Positions 50,901 through 61,440 of a stretch of DNA of 64,000 nt are shown one piece after another. The number at the start of each line of letters is the position of its first letter. The stretch's first letter is position 1. The position numbers and the translations under genes were made by a program. Under the pieces are notes generated by a model. The model had not been told where the DNA came from, searched no databases, and saw only the letters and a program-made list of their open reading frames with translations. The DNA comes from Azadirachta indica. Taxonomy: Eukaryota; Streptophyta; Magnoliopsida; Sapindales; Meliaceae. The stretch is from contig CM040453.1 in NCBI GenBank assembly GCA_022749755.1, forward strand, positions 3,618,102-3,682,101, read 5' to 3'.

Positions 50901-53754
50901 TTACAGCATAACAAGAGCACAAAACTCCTACTTAGATAATAAACAGCATCATTAATTTATGGCCTCATCAGTACCTGAATTGACCCACATAAATGGAATA
51001 CATCAATCCCTAGACCTAGACCCTCTAGCAAAGTCAAGAATCACAAAAATCAGCTAATACAAGTTAACTTTATAAAGCCAATAACATTAAAGTATGTTGG
51101 GTAATAAAACAGTAACTATTAACAGCAACCCTACAGCAAAAATAAAATAACATTTGGAATGTACGTTTTTATACTCTTGCTGTTTTCATCTTGTCAACTA
51201 CACCATTAATATGCATAATTATGTATTACCAATGTCTCAATTCCCATCTCTGCAGTAATTAAGTCCTTAAACCTTCACCAGACTTCAATCCAACTCCTAG
51301 ATATGACAAGAGGGTTGAGTATGATCTAGCAATATCTGAAGAGCCATAAACCATCCCTTCTTTAACACACTTTCTTATTATCAAAAATCACTTTGATGCA
51401 CTCAATTAACAAGAGAACTCTTGTCACATTTTTTGCTAGCAAAAATGAAACTATATTGAGTTATAAGCCTTAACTGAGAAGACGCGTTTTCAATTGCAAA
51501 ACTTGAAAACAAACATATGATAGGTTATGTGTCCAAAACGGAAAATATCTACTCAACTTTAAACCCGAATAGTTATGTTTGGTATCATAATGGGCTCACT
51601 ACTGGTGTATGGATGTTCTGTGATATGTGTTACAATAAAGGCTTCCTCACAAGCATGCGAGGTCCAAAAGAGGAAAGATTGTCACATTCCATATCCTTAG
51701 CAAGAATGAGATTGGACTAGATTACAAGCCTTGATTCCAAACCTGTGACAAGCTGTGTACCCAAAATATTTACTCAGTTTTGGGCTTGGGCTATTACAAC
51801 TCTTATTGCCTATATAGGAGTTTCAGTTCAAGCAAAATATCACAATATAACATTTGAGAGAATTTATAAATCTTGTTCTTTCCTACCAAAAATACTACTT
51901 TCTCTGAAATACATTTGAATGCATATTCAAACAATATTTGCCACCATAATCAACCTGTTTTGGAGATTTTTAATCAAAACTTTGGTACTGATTAATTTTT
52001 CAGACACAGAGTATGCTATCATGTAGTAACACTAATATTTTCTACCAATTCACTGAGTATTTCCTTCATCTTTAGTAACGTATGAAAGGCAGCATAAAAA
52101 TAATTCAATAATTGGCACTATGATGAATATTTGCAAGTTCTACCACATGCAAATTAGATCTAAGCCATTAATAGACACGAAAAATGGAAGAATTAACTAA
52201 ACCTCCAACTAAATCAGCTCTACAACAAAAAGCAACTGGCATTTTTCACTAATCAAAGAAAACTTTCTATAAACAAGGAAAGAAACTTAAAACATCATAA
52301 AACAATATAAATCATTCAGCTGGCCAACCAAGTGAGCAATCTATTCATAAAATACACAAACTCATTGAAAGTTTATTGACTCATAAAGCTTCCTATAGTT
52401 TTGAAAAATATAAAAGGTATATTTTCTGCAATAAAGCACTGGTGCCAGTGAAGAGATGTAGGATTATTAAAAATCAACTGACATAAATCCTAATTAAAAT
52501 TGATGAAATGACAGCTCATAAATTTATGAACTACCACAATGCAAACCAACCACACAAATTTATGCCGGTGAACCATAAAAATACATAAACCGTGAATAAA
52601 GTTAAGGTCCCTGCAGAGCAATAAAACCAAATAATTGGAGAACAATGAAAACAGAACTCATAGAGGAAACCAAATGAATCATGGTTAATACAGCCCACAG
52701 TCCATATCAAACAATCTTAAGACAAATCAACATCTCCAAACAGCCAAAAAAGTGCCAGCGTTACAAATAAAAACAAAATCTTTGGCACAAAATAAGTAAG
52801 TTAACTTCCTTCCTCTGAATTATATCTTTATTCACTAAAGACAATTTCTCACATTAGACATAGAAAAGAATAACATTAAATAGAAATAAAAACAAAATAA
52901 GAGAAGTTACACAACTCTCTGAGAATTTCCAATATAAGGTCTACTCAACCTAAACCAACACTAAAACAAAACTTGAACTAACTCGCAAGCAGCATAACTC
53001 AACCAACATTAAACAGAGAACCAGATATCAACCAAATTTGAAAGAAGCCAATAAAAATTACCCGACTTGACTCATTTTACAAACCTTATAATAAATTTTT
53101 TTTTTATTACCAATAAATAACGAACCGCAAGCACGCTAAAGTAAGGATTGAAATCACAATAGCAACTAATTTTACTCGGCATGTAATAAAATCCAGAGCA
53201 ATATATTTTATCAATTCAGAACGGAGCAAATATTCTAAAAAATATAGAAGATGAAAAAGAAGTAAGAACCTGCAAGAACGAGTCACGTGCAGAAGCCCAT
53301 CGGTAGAGAAGCCTGAACATTTATCTAGCTTCAAATCCCGAAGATTCTTCCCTCTCGCCCTAGCCAATTGCTCCAGATCCGAGTCCACCACAATCATCCT
53401 CCTAAAATGAAGAGACTTCAAAGAATTAAACGACCGGGCGATTTCCTTAATCCAGGGCGACACGTACCCGCCCCAGTCCTCCGGTATTAAATTAAACATC
53501 GCAGCCCTAGGCTTTCCTTTCAACTTCAGCGACTCTAAGTTACTGAAACGACGCCGTAGCCGTTCTGGCGTCGTCGTATAACATAAAGCGATTGTTATGT
53601 GCTTACGAGTCAACGCGTCCAGCTCGTACCAACGCCGGCACACCAACGACACCGCGTCTCGGTCCTTCGGATCGTCTATGTAAGGCATCACGGAGTCCAT
53701 CACTGTGTCTAACATCCCACAGTTAATTTTATTTACTTTTCTGTCCTCTTCCAT
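47945..53754 (-). CDS. COI1: COI1, F-box/LRR jasmonate receptor
   Basis: Three exons, 53754-53270, 50733-50262 and 48763-47945, encode 591 residues. The Arabidopsis protein has 592. COI1 is the F-box subunit of the SCF ubiquitin ligase; it binds jasmonoyl-isoleucine together with JAZ repressors and leads to their destruction in the nucleus. The F-box lies at about 14-55 (SVMPYIDDPKDRDAVSLVCRRW). Leucine-rich repeats follow. Ligand-contact residues known from the Arabidopsis structure are kept: Arg83 and Phe87 in GKPRAAMFN, and the equivalents of Arg348 in RIERGADEQGME, Tyr386 in AIYVSD, Arg409 in CDFRVVLLDR and Arg496 in VQGYRASQ. The end is complete. The two introns are long (2.5 and 1.5 kb) and hold repeats. 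The start is the first ATG of the F-box frame. Confidence 0.98.
49115..49440. repeat. Probable MITE in COI1 intron 2
   Basis: The left part reads TTATTTGGTTGATGCTGGAA...GTAGCTTTTCTTC. The right part, as its reverse complement, reads ATTATGTTTGACATAACTTTTCGAGTAGAGCTTC. The ends are thus roughly inverted, and the pattern (TTTGG/TTTGAC followed by AAAGTAGCTTTT) is like hAT-type MITEs of plants. I found no clear target duplication. Confidence 0.35.
51421..51790. repeat. Diverged direct repeat in COI1 intron 1
   Basis: Sequence from 51421 (TTGTCACATT ... TAGCAAAAATGA ... TATAAGCCTT) returns in altered form from 51679 (TTGTCACATT ... TAGCAAGAATGA ... TACAAGCCTT). The period is about 258 bp. It is likely part of an old transposon, class unknown. 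Confidence 0.35.
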
Positions 53755-54290
53755 AACTAAACACAAGTCACTCTTATTTATAACTTCACAAACAAAAAAA
53801 ACAAGGAATAATTATTTTCACCCCTCAAGTTTTTAATAAATCAAAAATTTCGAAGACCGATATCTAGTGGATCGGCCGATAAGCTGAAACTCGGAAAAAC
53901 AGAATGAACAAAACAGTTGCAGAAAGAAACAAAACGTTTTTCGATTGGAGTAAAGAAAGAGAACCAAATTCCAGCAGATCTTCTACGAGAAGCATCGGAT
54001 AATTCGGCTGTTCTCGCCGGAGAAATAACGGAATCGGGTCAGACCTATTGGAGATTGACGGATCATAACTAAGTGCGTAGTTTTTGCTGTGAGTAGATAA
54101 TAGCACAGAAAAGCAGAAAAACTGAGGAAGAGCAGTGTGAAGCTGAGAGGTTTAGAACGAAATGGACGGTAAATACGATCGGAAATAGAAAATCAGACGG
54201 CGACAGTTTAAACAGTTTGTTGTATGAGGGAGAGAGAGAGAGAGAGAGAGATGAGGGGTGTTTGGATCAGACCCTAGTTGGGGGCCTATC
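53755..54290 (-). promoter_or_regulatory. COI1 5' leader and core promoter with CT repeat
   Basis: On the minus strand a CT microsatellite lies at about 54227-54250, a common element near plant transcription starts. Between it and the start codon are about 480 nt of probable leader. It contains an uORF of 43 codons, ATG at 53995 and stop at 53864 (MLLVEDLLEF start). No clear TATA box was seen. The transcription start is inferred. Confidence 0.45.
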
Positions 54291-55946
54291 GTCTAATATG
54301 CGCCTCAAAAAAAACAAAAGAGGAGAGAGTGAAAAATGGAAGAAAGGAGGAAACGACAAAAATATACTGGCGCAGCCAATCAAATGACACTTATTGAGAA
54401 AGTTTTGATTAAAAATAGGAAATTACAATTTCGTACTAGAATTTCTCCTGAGTCGTGTTGGTGACGTGTCGAGATGTGAATGGTTCTTCGTGTCAAAGAA
54501 ACACTCAGTTACTTTACTTACCACAGTAAATTTTCGTGTTGGTGGTTTATTTTATTATTATTCACACTTCATTTCTGATTAAATAGATAAGAAAAATCAA
54601 ATTTTTAATCAATTTACGTCTTTTTTATGGTTTTCGCCTCTCTCGCGTCAGATATATATATATATTTTTAATACAAGGGATTATGGCGGAAAGTTTTTTT
54701 TTTTTTTTTTTAAATTGCTAAGAGAAGTGGACAAAAAAAATAAGATCAACTTTTCAACAATTTTAATTTTTTCAGTATTCTTTTTTTATTTTTGTTCAAT
54801 GTTATTCAATTTTTTACAAATGCACCCAATGATGATTGGCAGAGACAAGGTAATGTAACTTATTTATCACTTGGATGGACATCTAAAGTTGAAAATAAGC
54901 AATACAAGGACCCACCTTGATGCTTAAGATCTTAATAAATAATTAAATCAATAATAGATTAAATTTTTCGTTATAACTGTGTTAGCAATGTCACACAAGG
55001 AAATAACAATGAGATGGTTGGCTATTCTTTTGTTGCTCCACCTGTTATACGGATCACATTTGAGTCAATCAAATACAAACTACACCTAATGAATTTTAAT
55101 CATAATCTATAAATACTCATTTTCACTAATTTTATAATATTACAAACAATATTATAATATTATAAATTTCAATCTTAATAATATTTATTAATTTTATAGC
55201 ATAATTAAAGATCAATTATGATTTCCATAGAGAGCACAATTATATAATAAATGAACGAATGATTTAAATTTTATAATTAAACTAGGTGGAATACAAAACA
55301 AAAATATTCTCTAATCAATGGAGCACTTCCTTATATATTCGTCCACTTTAAAAAGAAATTTTTATTTTTATTTTTTAATAAAATTTTCACTTTATTTAAA
55401 GTTAAAAAATATTCTCGCTCTTTTTGTAATAAATTGCGAAGCAGTGGTTACTATATTACAGTAAAATAAAATTTAAAAAAAAAAGGAAAAGATATAAAAA
55501 AATTAGTTATTAAAAATAAAATCAAGTATGCAATGAGATGATATTCCACGTGTCAAGACAACATGCAAGGTATGAACAGTTAAGCCACGCATGAAAGAAC
55601 TTCATATGACGTGGTGGAAACAAAGACTCTGACGGATCCGTTATGACTAATGATGGGCTAAGATGCACCGTTAAGATAATAACGGTTTAGCTCTGATTGC
55701 ACTAGTAAATTACTTTTGAGTTAAACGACACTGATAGCCGTTGCCCTTGGAATTAAAATTTTATTCACATTTTTAATATAAATGGGACGTGGTGAATGTA
55801 CCAGCTTGTTCCTGGAACTAGGACGTGTTTGGGAGTGTGTACTCTTTTTTAATATTTTTCTAGAAAATTTTGTTAAAATTCCTTGTACTAGACTACTAGT
55901 TATAAAGGAATTTGAAAATTATCATATATTTAGTATTTAATTATAT
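54291..55946. other. Intergenic AT-rich DNA, upstream of COI1
   Basis: No gene. The first kilobase is probable COI1 promoter. Short AT palindromes occur near 55128-55165. Confidence 0.45.
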
Positions 55947-56180
55947 AGATAGGGTCAGTAGCTTTTTTTTTTATACAAAATCTTATATTAATTATAAAAT
56001 GTTAGATATAACGGATATAAAAATATCTAACGGTTAAAATTATATATGATATATACATTAATTACACTTGCATTAATTATATGATAATATGTAATTTCAA
56101 CCGTTAGATGTGATTATATACAATAGTTTATAATTGATGTAAGATTTTATATAAAAAAAAATATTGCTGATCCTGTCCTC
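55947..56180. mobile_element. Mutator-type MITE with 10-bp target duplication
   Basis: A 234-bp foldback element. Ends are inverted: left AGATAGGGTCAGTAGC, right (reverse complement) GAGGACAGGATCAGC. The pairing continues through poly-T, AAAATCTTAT/AAAATCTTAC and CTAACGGTT/CTAACGGTT almost to the centre. The flanks are TTAATTATAT on both sides (55937-55946 and 56181-56190). A 9-11-bp duplication is typical of Mutator-like elements. No coding capacity. Confidence 0.85.
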
Positions 56181-56378
56181 TTAATTATATCCTAATCTAA
56201 AAATCACATTTAGTACTCATTAATTTTGATAGATATCTTTGCAATAAAAGTAAAATATATAAACAATTACTTTATATTTTTAATTTAATATATTTTATTA
56301 ATTAAAATTACCAAACTTACCTTAAATTAGTTTTGTTAAAATTGAGCTTTTATTCACTTTTATTTATAATTTTTATTA

Positions 56379-56638
56379 GAAAAAAAGCCTTTTGCCTCTT
56401 TGATTTTTGAGCTAATACTCTATTATCTCCTATATTTTTTTAATATCTCATCATTTCTTTAATTATTATTTTTTTTTCAGTTTTAGCCTTCGGTTTAATT
56501 GGTTTAAAAAATAATAAAATTAAAAATAATTAAAATATTAAAAAAATAAATATTAAAAAAATAATAAGATATTAAAAAAAATATAAAAAAATAATGGAAC
56601 ATCAACTCAAAAATAAAGAGAACAATGAGTATTTTTCC
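56379..56638. mobile_element. Second foldback MITE with 9-bp target duplication
   Basis: A 260-bp element. The left arm (GAAAAAAAGCC ... CTCTTTGATTTTTGAG ... TTTAATATCTCATCATTT) matches the reverse complement of the right arm (GGAAAAATAC ... CTCTTTATTTTTGAG ... TTTAATATCTTATTATTT). The target duplication TTTTTATTA lies at 56370-56378 and 56639-56647. Mutator-like by duplication length. It has no relation in sequence to the MITE at 55947 that I can see. Confidence 0.8.
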
Positions 56639-58078
56639 TTTTTATTACATTAATTAACATTTAGATAGATCATACCAAACTTTATAATGAATTTTAAAGT
56701 GAGGAAAGAGTTGTTTCATGAATTTTAAATATTATTGATAGCAACTTACCATTAAACTAAATAAAATACTGGAAATTTAGAGTAATGCGTAATGTTATAT
56801 TAATAGTAAGTTATTACTATTATTATGAAAATTGTAAAAGACTGTAAATTATATAATTTTATTTTTTAAACAATGGTAGTGCCATGCCACCTGTTAATTT
56901 TGTTTTATCTTAATATTTTTTATTGAGATAATTATATTATTAAATACACAGTAGATGCAACTAACTTAGAAACATAGTGATTATTGATTGGACGAATGAT
57001 TTTAAGATGATGTCTCTGTTTCAGTGGTCCAATTATGAGCGTGGGGGCCATAAAGTTCTGAATTTTGAATATCACATCGTTGTCTAATTACAACAAAGCA
57101 AGACACAACGCTTCTTACCATCCATCACAATTTTGACAACTCCCTCTTTGCCTCTCCCTTTGGCTTTTCCACCAAAGTCCCTTTAATTTTCTTTATTTTT
57201 TTTCCTTTTTTTTTTAATTGCTTTTCGAAGGATTTAATTTCTTTTCGACTTTTCAATTCTATTCATAGAATATGAAAAACACTATTGTCGTTTTTTGTTT
57301 TGAAAAACAATATAAAACAATCTGTAAGAACAGATTAAAAAAATAGCATTGAATTGATGATTGTTTTGTGTTGCTACTTTTCTCCACAAATTATACTAAA
57401 ATAGTAATCCATTTCCCGAACGAAAAGTTTCCAAATTTTGTGGCGTGAACACAGGAGTGAAAACACGAATCGCATGACACTTTTTATATTATGCGTCTGG
57501 AAAACAAACCAAAATTAAAAAATATGAATTTTGTTAATTATATATTAATACACGTACGCACGATCTTTTGGATGGATTTATAAGTTAAGCCAAAATGATT
57601 TCATATCTATGTTTACATATAAGTAGATAAATAAAAGTACTTAAAATAAACCAAATAACATGTTTATTTCGACAATATATTTCCATGTATCCATTCACAT
57701 GTATTACGCGTAACAATCTCATCGTAATCTTTACGGGAAACTACATTCAAGATAATTATTTTACCGGATAATAATATTCAAGTCCCTAATTTTTATATAT
57801 ATTAACCACGACAATGGAAGAATATATTACTTAACCATAAAGCGTATTTCATTTGTTCTAAGGTTGTAGACTTGTCTAATACAAATAGAGAAATTATATG
57901 TCACATGTGTAAAATAGAATAATTGAAGCACTTAAATGTTATTTTGAGCCAATTAAAATTTAAAAGAATTTAAAAGATGAAAATATATATTAATATGAGT
58001 TGGCTGGCTAGGTAGCGTGTTAAACAATCCAGCTCTGATGTTAGTCATTAGATTGGAGCAAATTGATAATATAGAATA

Positions 58079-59899
58079 GCCATATTGACATTTTCCTTTT
58101 CACGTTTGATTTAATACGTAAATATTTTTTAATGTTTGATAAAAGACAAATAATTCTTATCGTTTTAGAAAAATAAGTACATACTCATAAATTTTTATTT
58201 TTCTTAATTAATTGGTTAATTTATTATCATTTGTGTCCCTTATTTTTTATATAATAATAATTTATATATTTTTTTTTATTTTAATATAATACTTTATTTC
58301 TTATTTTAATATTTTTCACAATATAATTTTTTTAAATATAACAATTTAATCTATATTTAACATTTTTTTATAACATACTTAAAATTAAATATATTTTTAA
58401 TTTGTTATTTCAATAAAAAATTTAAAAAAATAAAAAATATTATTAAAAAAATTTAAACAATAAGTTAGATTAACTCATATTAAAATATTTTAAACTCACG
58501 TTAAAATATTTATATCCTTTTTTTTTCTTTATTCTATAATAAATTTGATATTTAATTGTTAAAAGAATTTTGAAATATATTTTAATATTTTATTTTTATA
58601 TTAATATTTTTATTTAAAAGATTTTATTAAATTTATTATATTTTCTTGAGAAAAATTATGAAAATATAAATAAAAAAGTAAAAAAAAGAAAAAATTTAAT
58701 ATCATTTGTTAATAGAATTGATAATTAAATATATTTTATATTCTTATTAACCAATATAATTTAATTTTAATTAAAAAACAGAAAAAGAAGAAAATTTTTT
58801 ATTATTTTTATTTGTAATATATATATATATAACATGTACTTATTGTTTATATTTTTATTTATATTTTCAAATATTTTTAATATTTTTTCACAATATATTG
58901 AAGAATAAATAAATTTTTTAATTTGTTATTTTAATAAAAAAAATATAAAAAAATATAATTATTAAAAAAATTTAAATAATAAAATAAATCATACTTATAT
59001 GCTAAAATATTTCTAATCTTTTATTTTCACTTTCATAATAATAAATATTTAATTATTAAAAAATTTAATTGAAATATTTTTTAACGTTTTATTTTTACAT
59101 TAATATATTTATTTAAAAAATTATGCTAAATTTATTATATTTTTTAAAAAATATATTAAAATATAAATAATAAATACATGTTATATATATATATTACAAA
59201 TAAAAACAATAAAAAATTTTCTTCTTTTTCTATTTTTTAATTAAAATTAAAATATATTGGTTAATAAGAATATAAAATATATTTAATTACCAATTCTATT
59301 AACAAATGATATTAAATTGTTTCTTTTTTTTTACTTTTTTATTTATATTTTCATAATTTTTCTCGAGAAAATATAATAAATTTAATAGAATCTTTTAAAT
59401 AAAAATATTAATATAAAAATAAAATGTTAAAATATATTTTAAAATTCTTTTAACAATTAAATATCAAATTTATTACAGAAAAAAAAAAAAGATATAAATA
59501 TTTTAACATGAGTTTAAAATATTTTAATATGAGTTAATCTAACTCATTGTTTAAAATTTTTTAATAATATTTTATTTTTCAAATTTTTTATTGAAATAAT
59601 AAATTAAAAATATATTTAGTTTTGAGTATATTATGAAAAAAATATTAAATATGGACTAAATTATTATATTAAAAAAATTATATTATGAAAAATATTAAAA
59701 TAAGGAGTAAAGTGTTATAGTGAAATAAAATATATATCAAAATACTATTATATAAACTAATCGGTTAACTAACAGACATAAAAATTCAGGATATCTGCTT
59801 ATTTATCCAAACGTCAGAAAGAGTATCCGTCTTTTCTTAAGCATCAAAGAAGTATTTGTCTATTAGGCCAAACGTCAAGGGGAAAAATGTTAATATCTC
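58079..59899. mobile_element. 1.8-kb foldback (Mutator-like) element with ~750-bp inverted arms
   Basis: The left arm (58079 to about 58848) and right arm (about 59163 to 59899) are inverted copies. Ends: left GCCATATTGACATTTTCC, right (reverse complement) AGAGATATTAACATTTTTCC. Inner landmarks shared in inverted form include GACGTTTG/CACGTTTG near the ends, GGTTAA, TTGTTAATAGAATTG, and CTTATTAACCAATAT. The flanking 9-bp TATAGAATA occurs at 58070-58078 and 59900-59908. The spacer (about 58875-59162) is itself a diverged direct copy of part of the left arm (about 58360-58680). No open frames: a non-autonomous element. The RNA of either strand could fold to a long hairpin. Confidence 0.85.
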
Positions 59900-59908
59900 T
59901 ATAGAATA

Positions 59909-61140
59909 TGATATACGCACTCAAGAATTATATTATATTTATTGTATACAAATCATATCAATCATCACATAATTCTGTCAAATGTGCCCTTTCTTTTTTT
60001 TTTTTTTTTTTACAATCATATCAGTCTTTTGACATTAGTGAAATCCGATTTATGTTTAATAATTCACTTTAAATAAATAATACAATTATTTTCCTCTTTT
60101 AGTTTACAGCAGTTAGATGCTGTGGTGCACCAAAGAGCCCAATTGTTTCATTATTACATTTAATTAAAATTATATATATATTTAATGTATATTAATGAAA
60201 ATAAAATTTCATATATTATATGTATGTACAAGGTACGTTGATTAATAAAATTTCATTAGATATATAGAAAGTTCATATATTATAATATCTTAACTGAGAA
60301 TAGATGCTTCTTGTATAAGGAACAATTTTTTTTTTAAAAAAAAAAAAAATTTATTAATTTATGGAGTATAAGTTAATTAAATTGAATATTTAAATAATTT
60401 TTCTTTTAAAAAATGCTAGTGGCTCTCCTGTGCAGAGATTTTCATATGGGAAAAGTGAATATTTTGACGTGGCAACAATCATCCATGATCTTGCTTTATA
60501 CATGGATTATAAACCATTTTTTTTTTTTTTTTGAAATAGGATTATAAACCATTAGGTTAATATATTTTGAACAATTGAAACTGTATTTCTTAAATAAGTT
60601 ATATTTTAAATTCGTATTAGTTATAAACAAGCACGAGTTGCGGATCAGAAGTGAATGAAACACAAACTCATTCATTACGCTGTTGACCCTTATTATTCAT
60701 TTTAAAACTAATACAATGCTTTCATAATACGTAATAACAATAATATAATTAATTATTTCATGTCAAAAGAGTGAAATGTTCCAATCAGGAAATGCTGATT
60801 TTTTAGCAAAATCCCTACATAAACTTATATAATCCTAACAACGTAGCATGAAATTGTGTTAATCTTAGAAAACCGAGGGTGGAAGCGAGTTTAGGAAGAA
60901 AGATTTCGTGCCACTTCGTTTGTATTGTTAGGCATATATATATATATATATGAAGTGAGTGAAAACGATCTCAGTTTTCTTCTTTATTTCATTTGGTGTG
61001 TGTATTTTGCACAATAAGCAAGTTGATCTGAGAGGAATCAACTGTTTTACCCATACATATAAGTTTTAGTTGATTTGAAATCATTTCTAATAAGTGGAAT
61101 GAGGTTATTGTTAATTTAATTGAACACCTAGATATTAAAA
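59909..61140. other. Intergenic AT-rich DNA
   Basis: No gene. GGATTATAAACCAT is repeated at 60505-60518 and 60539-60552 on both sides of a poly-T tract. (AT)n near 60935-60950. Confidence 0.45.
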
Positions 61141-61440
61141 TCGCCGTCGAGAGAGATGTTGTGAGACTCCTCGGGGAGAAAATCGCCGGAGAAAGTGGCA
61201 GGGACACCGCCTTCAAGTATCATCTGACGCTCGGTGCTATCCAAATCGAATTCCCAAAAAGAATGGACCTTGCAACATCGTGTATTGAGTATTCGTGTTC
61301 ACACAATACACCGCGCATGGCTTTAACTCTTGTACCTCGTGGGATTTGCCAACTTGCTAGCAGTGAAGACATTGCTTTTTCTCCACAGTGTTTCTGTAAA
61401 CATTTTCTCTTTTTGTGCCTGCGTTTTTTTCGAAAATAAA
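61140..61440 (+). other. Unexplained higher-GC stretch with open frames on both strands
   Basis: About 300 bp stand out from AT-rich surroundings. On the plus strand an open frame runs from about 61131 to the stop at 61437-61439 (ERDVVRLLGEKIAGESG, then HLTLGAIQIEF). On the minus strand an overlapping frame has MSSLLASWQIPRGTRVK and HDVARSILFGNSIW. Neither was recognised. It may be a gene fragment, an organelle-derived insert, or chance. Confidence 0.3.
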
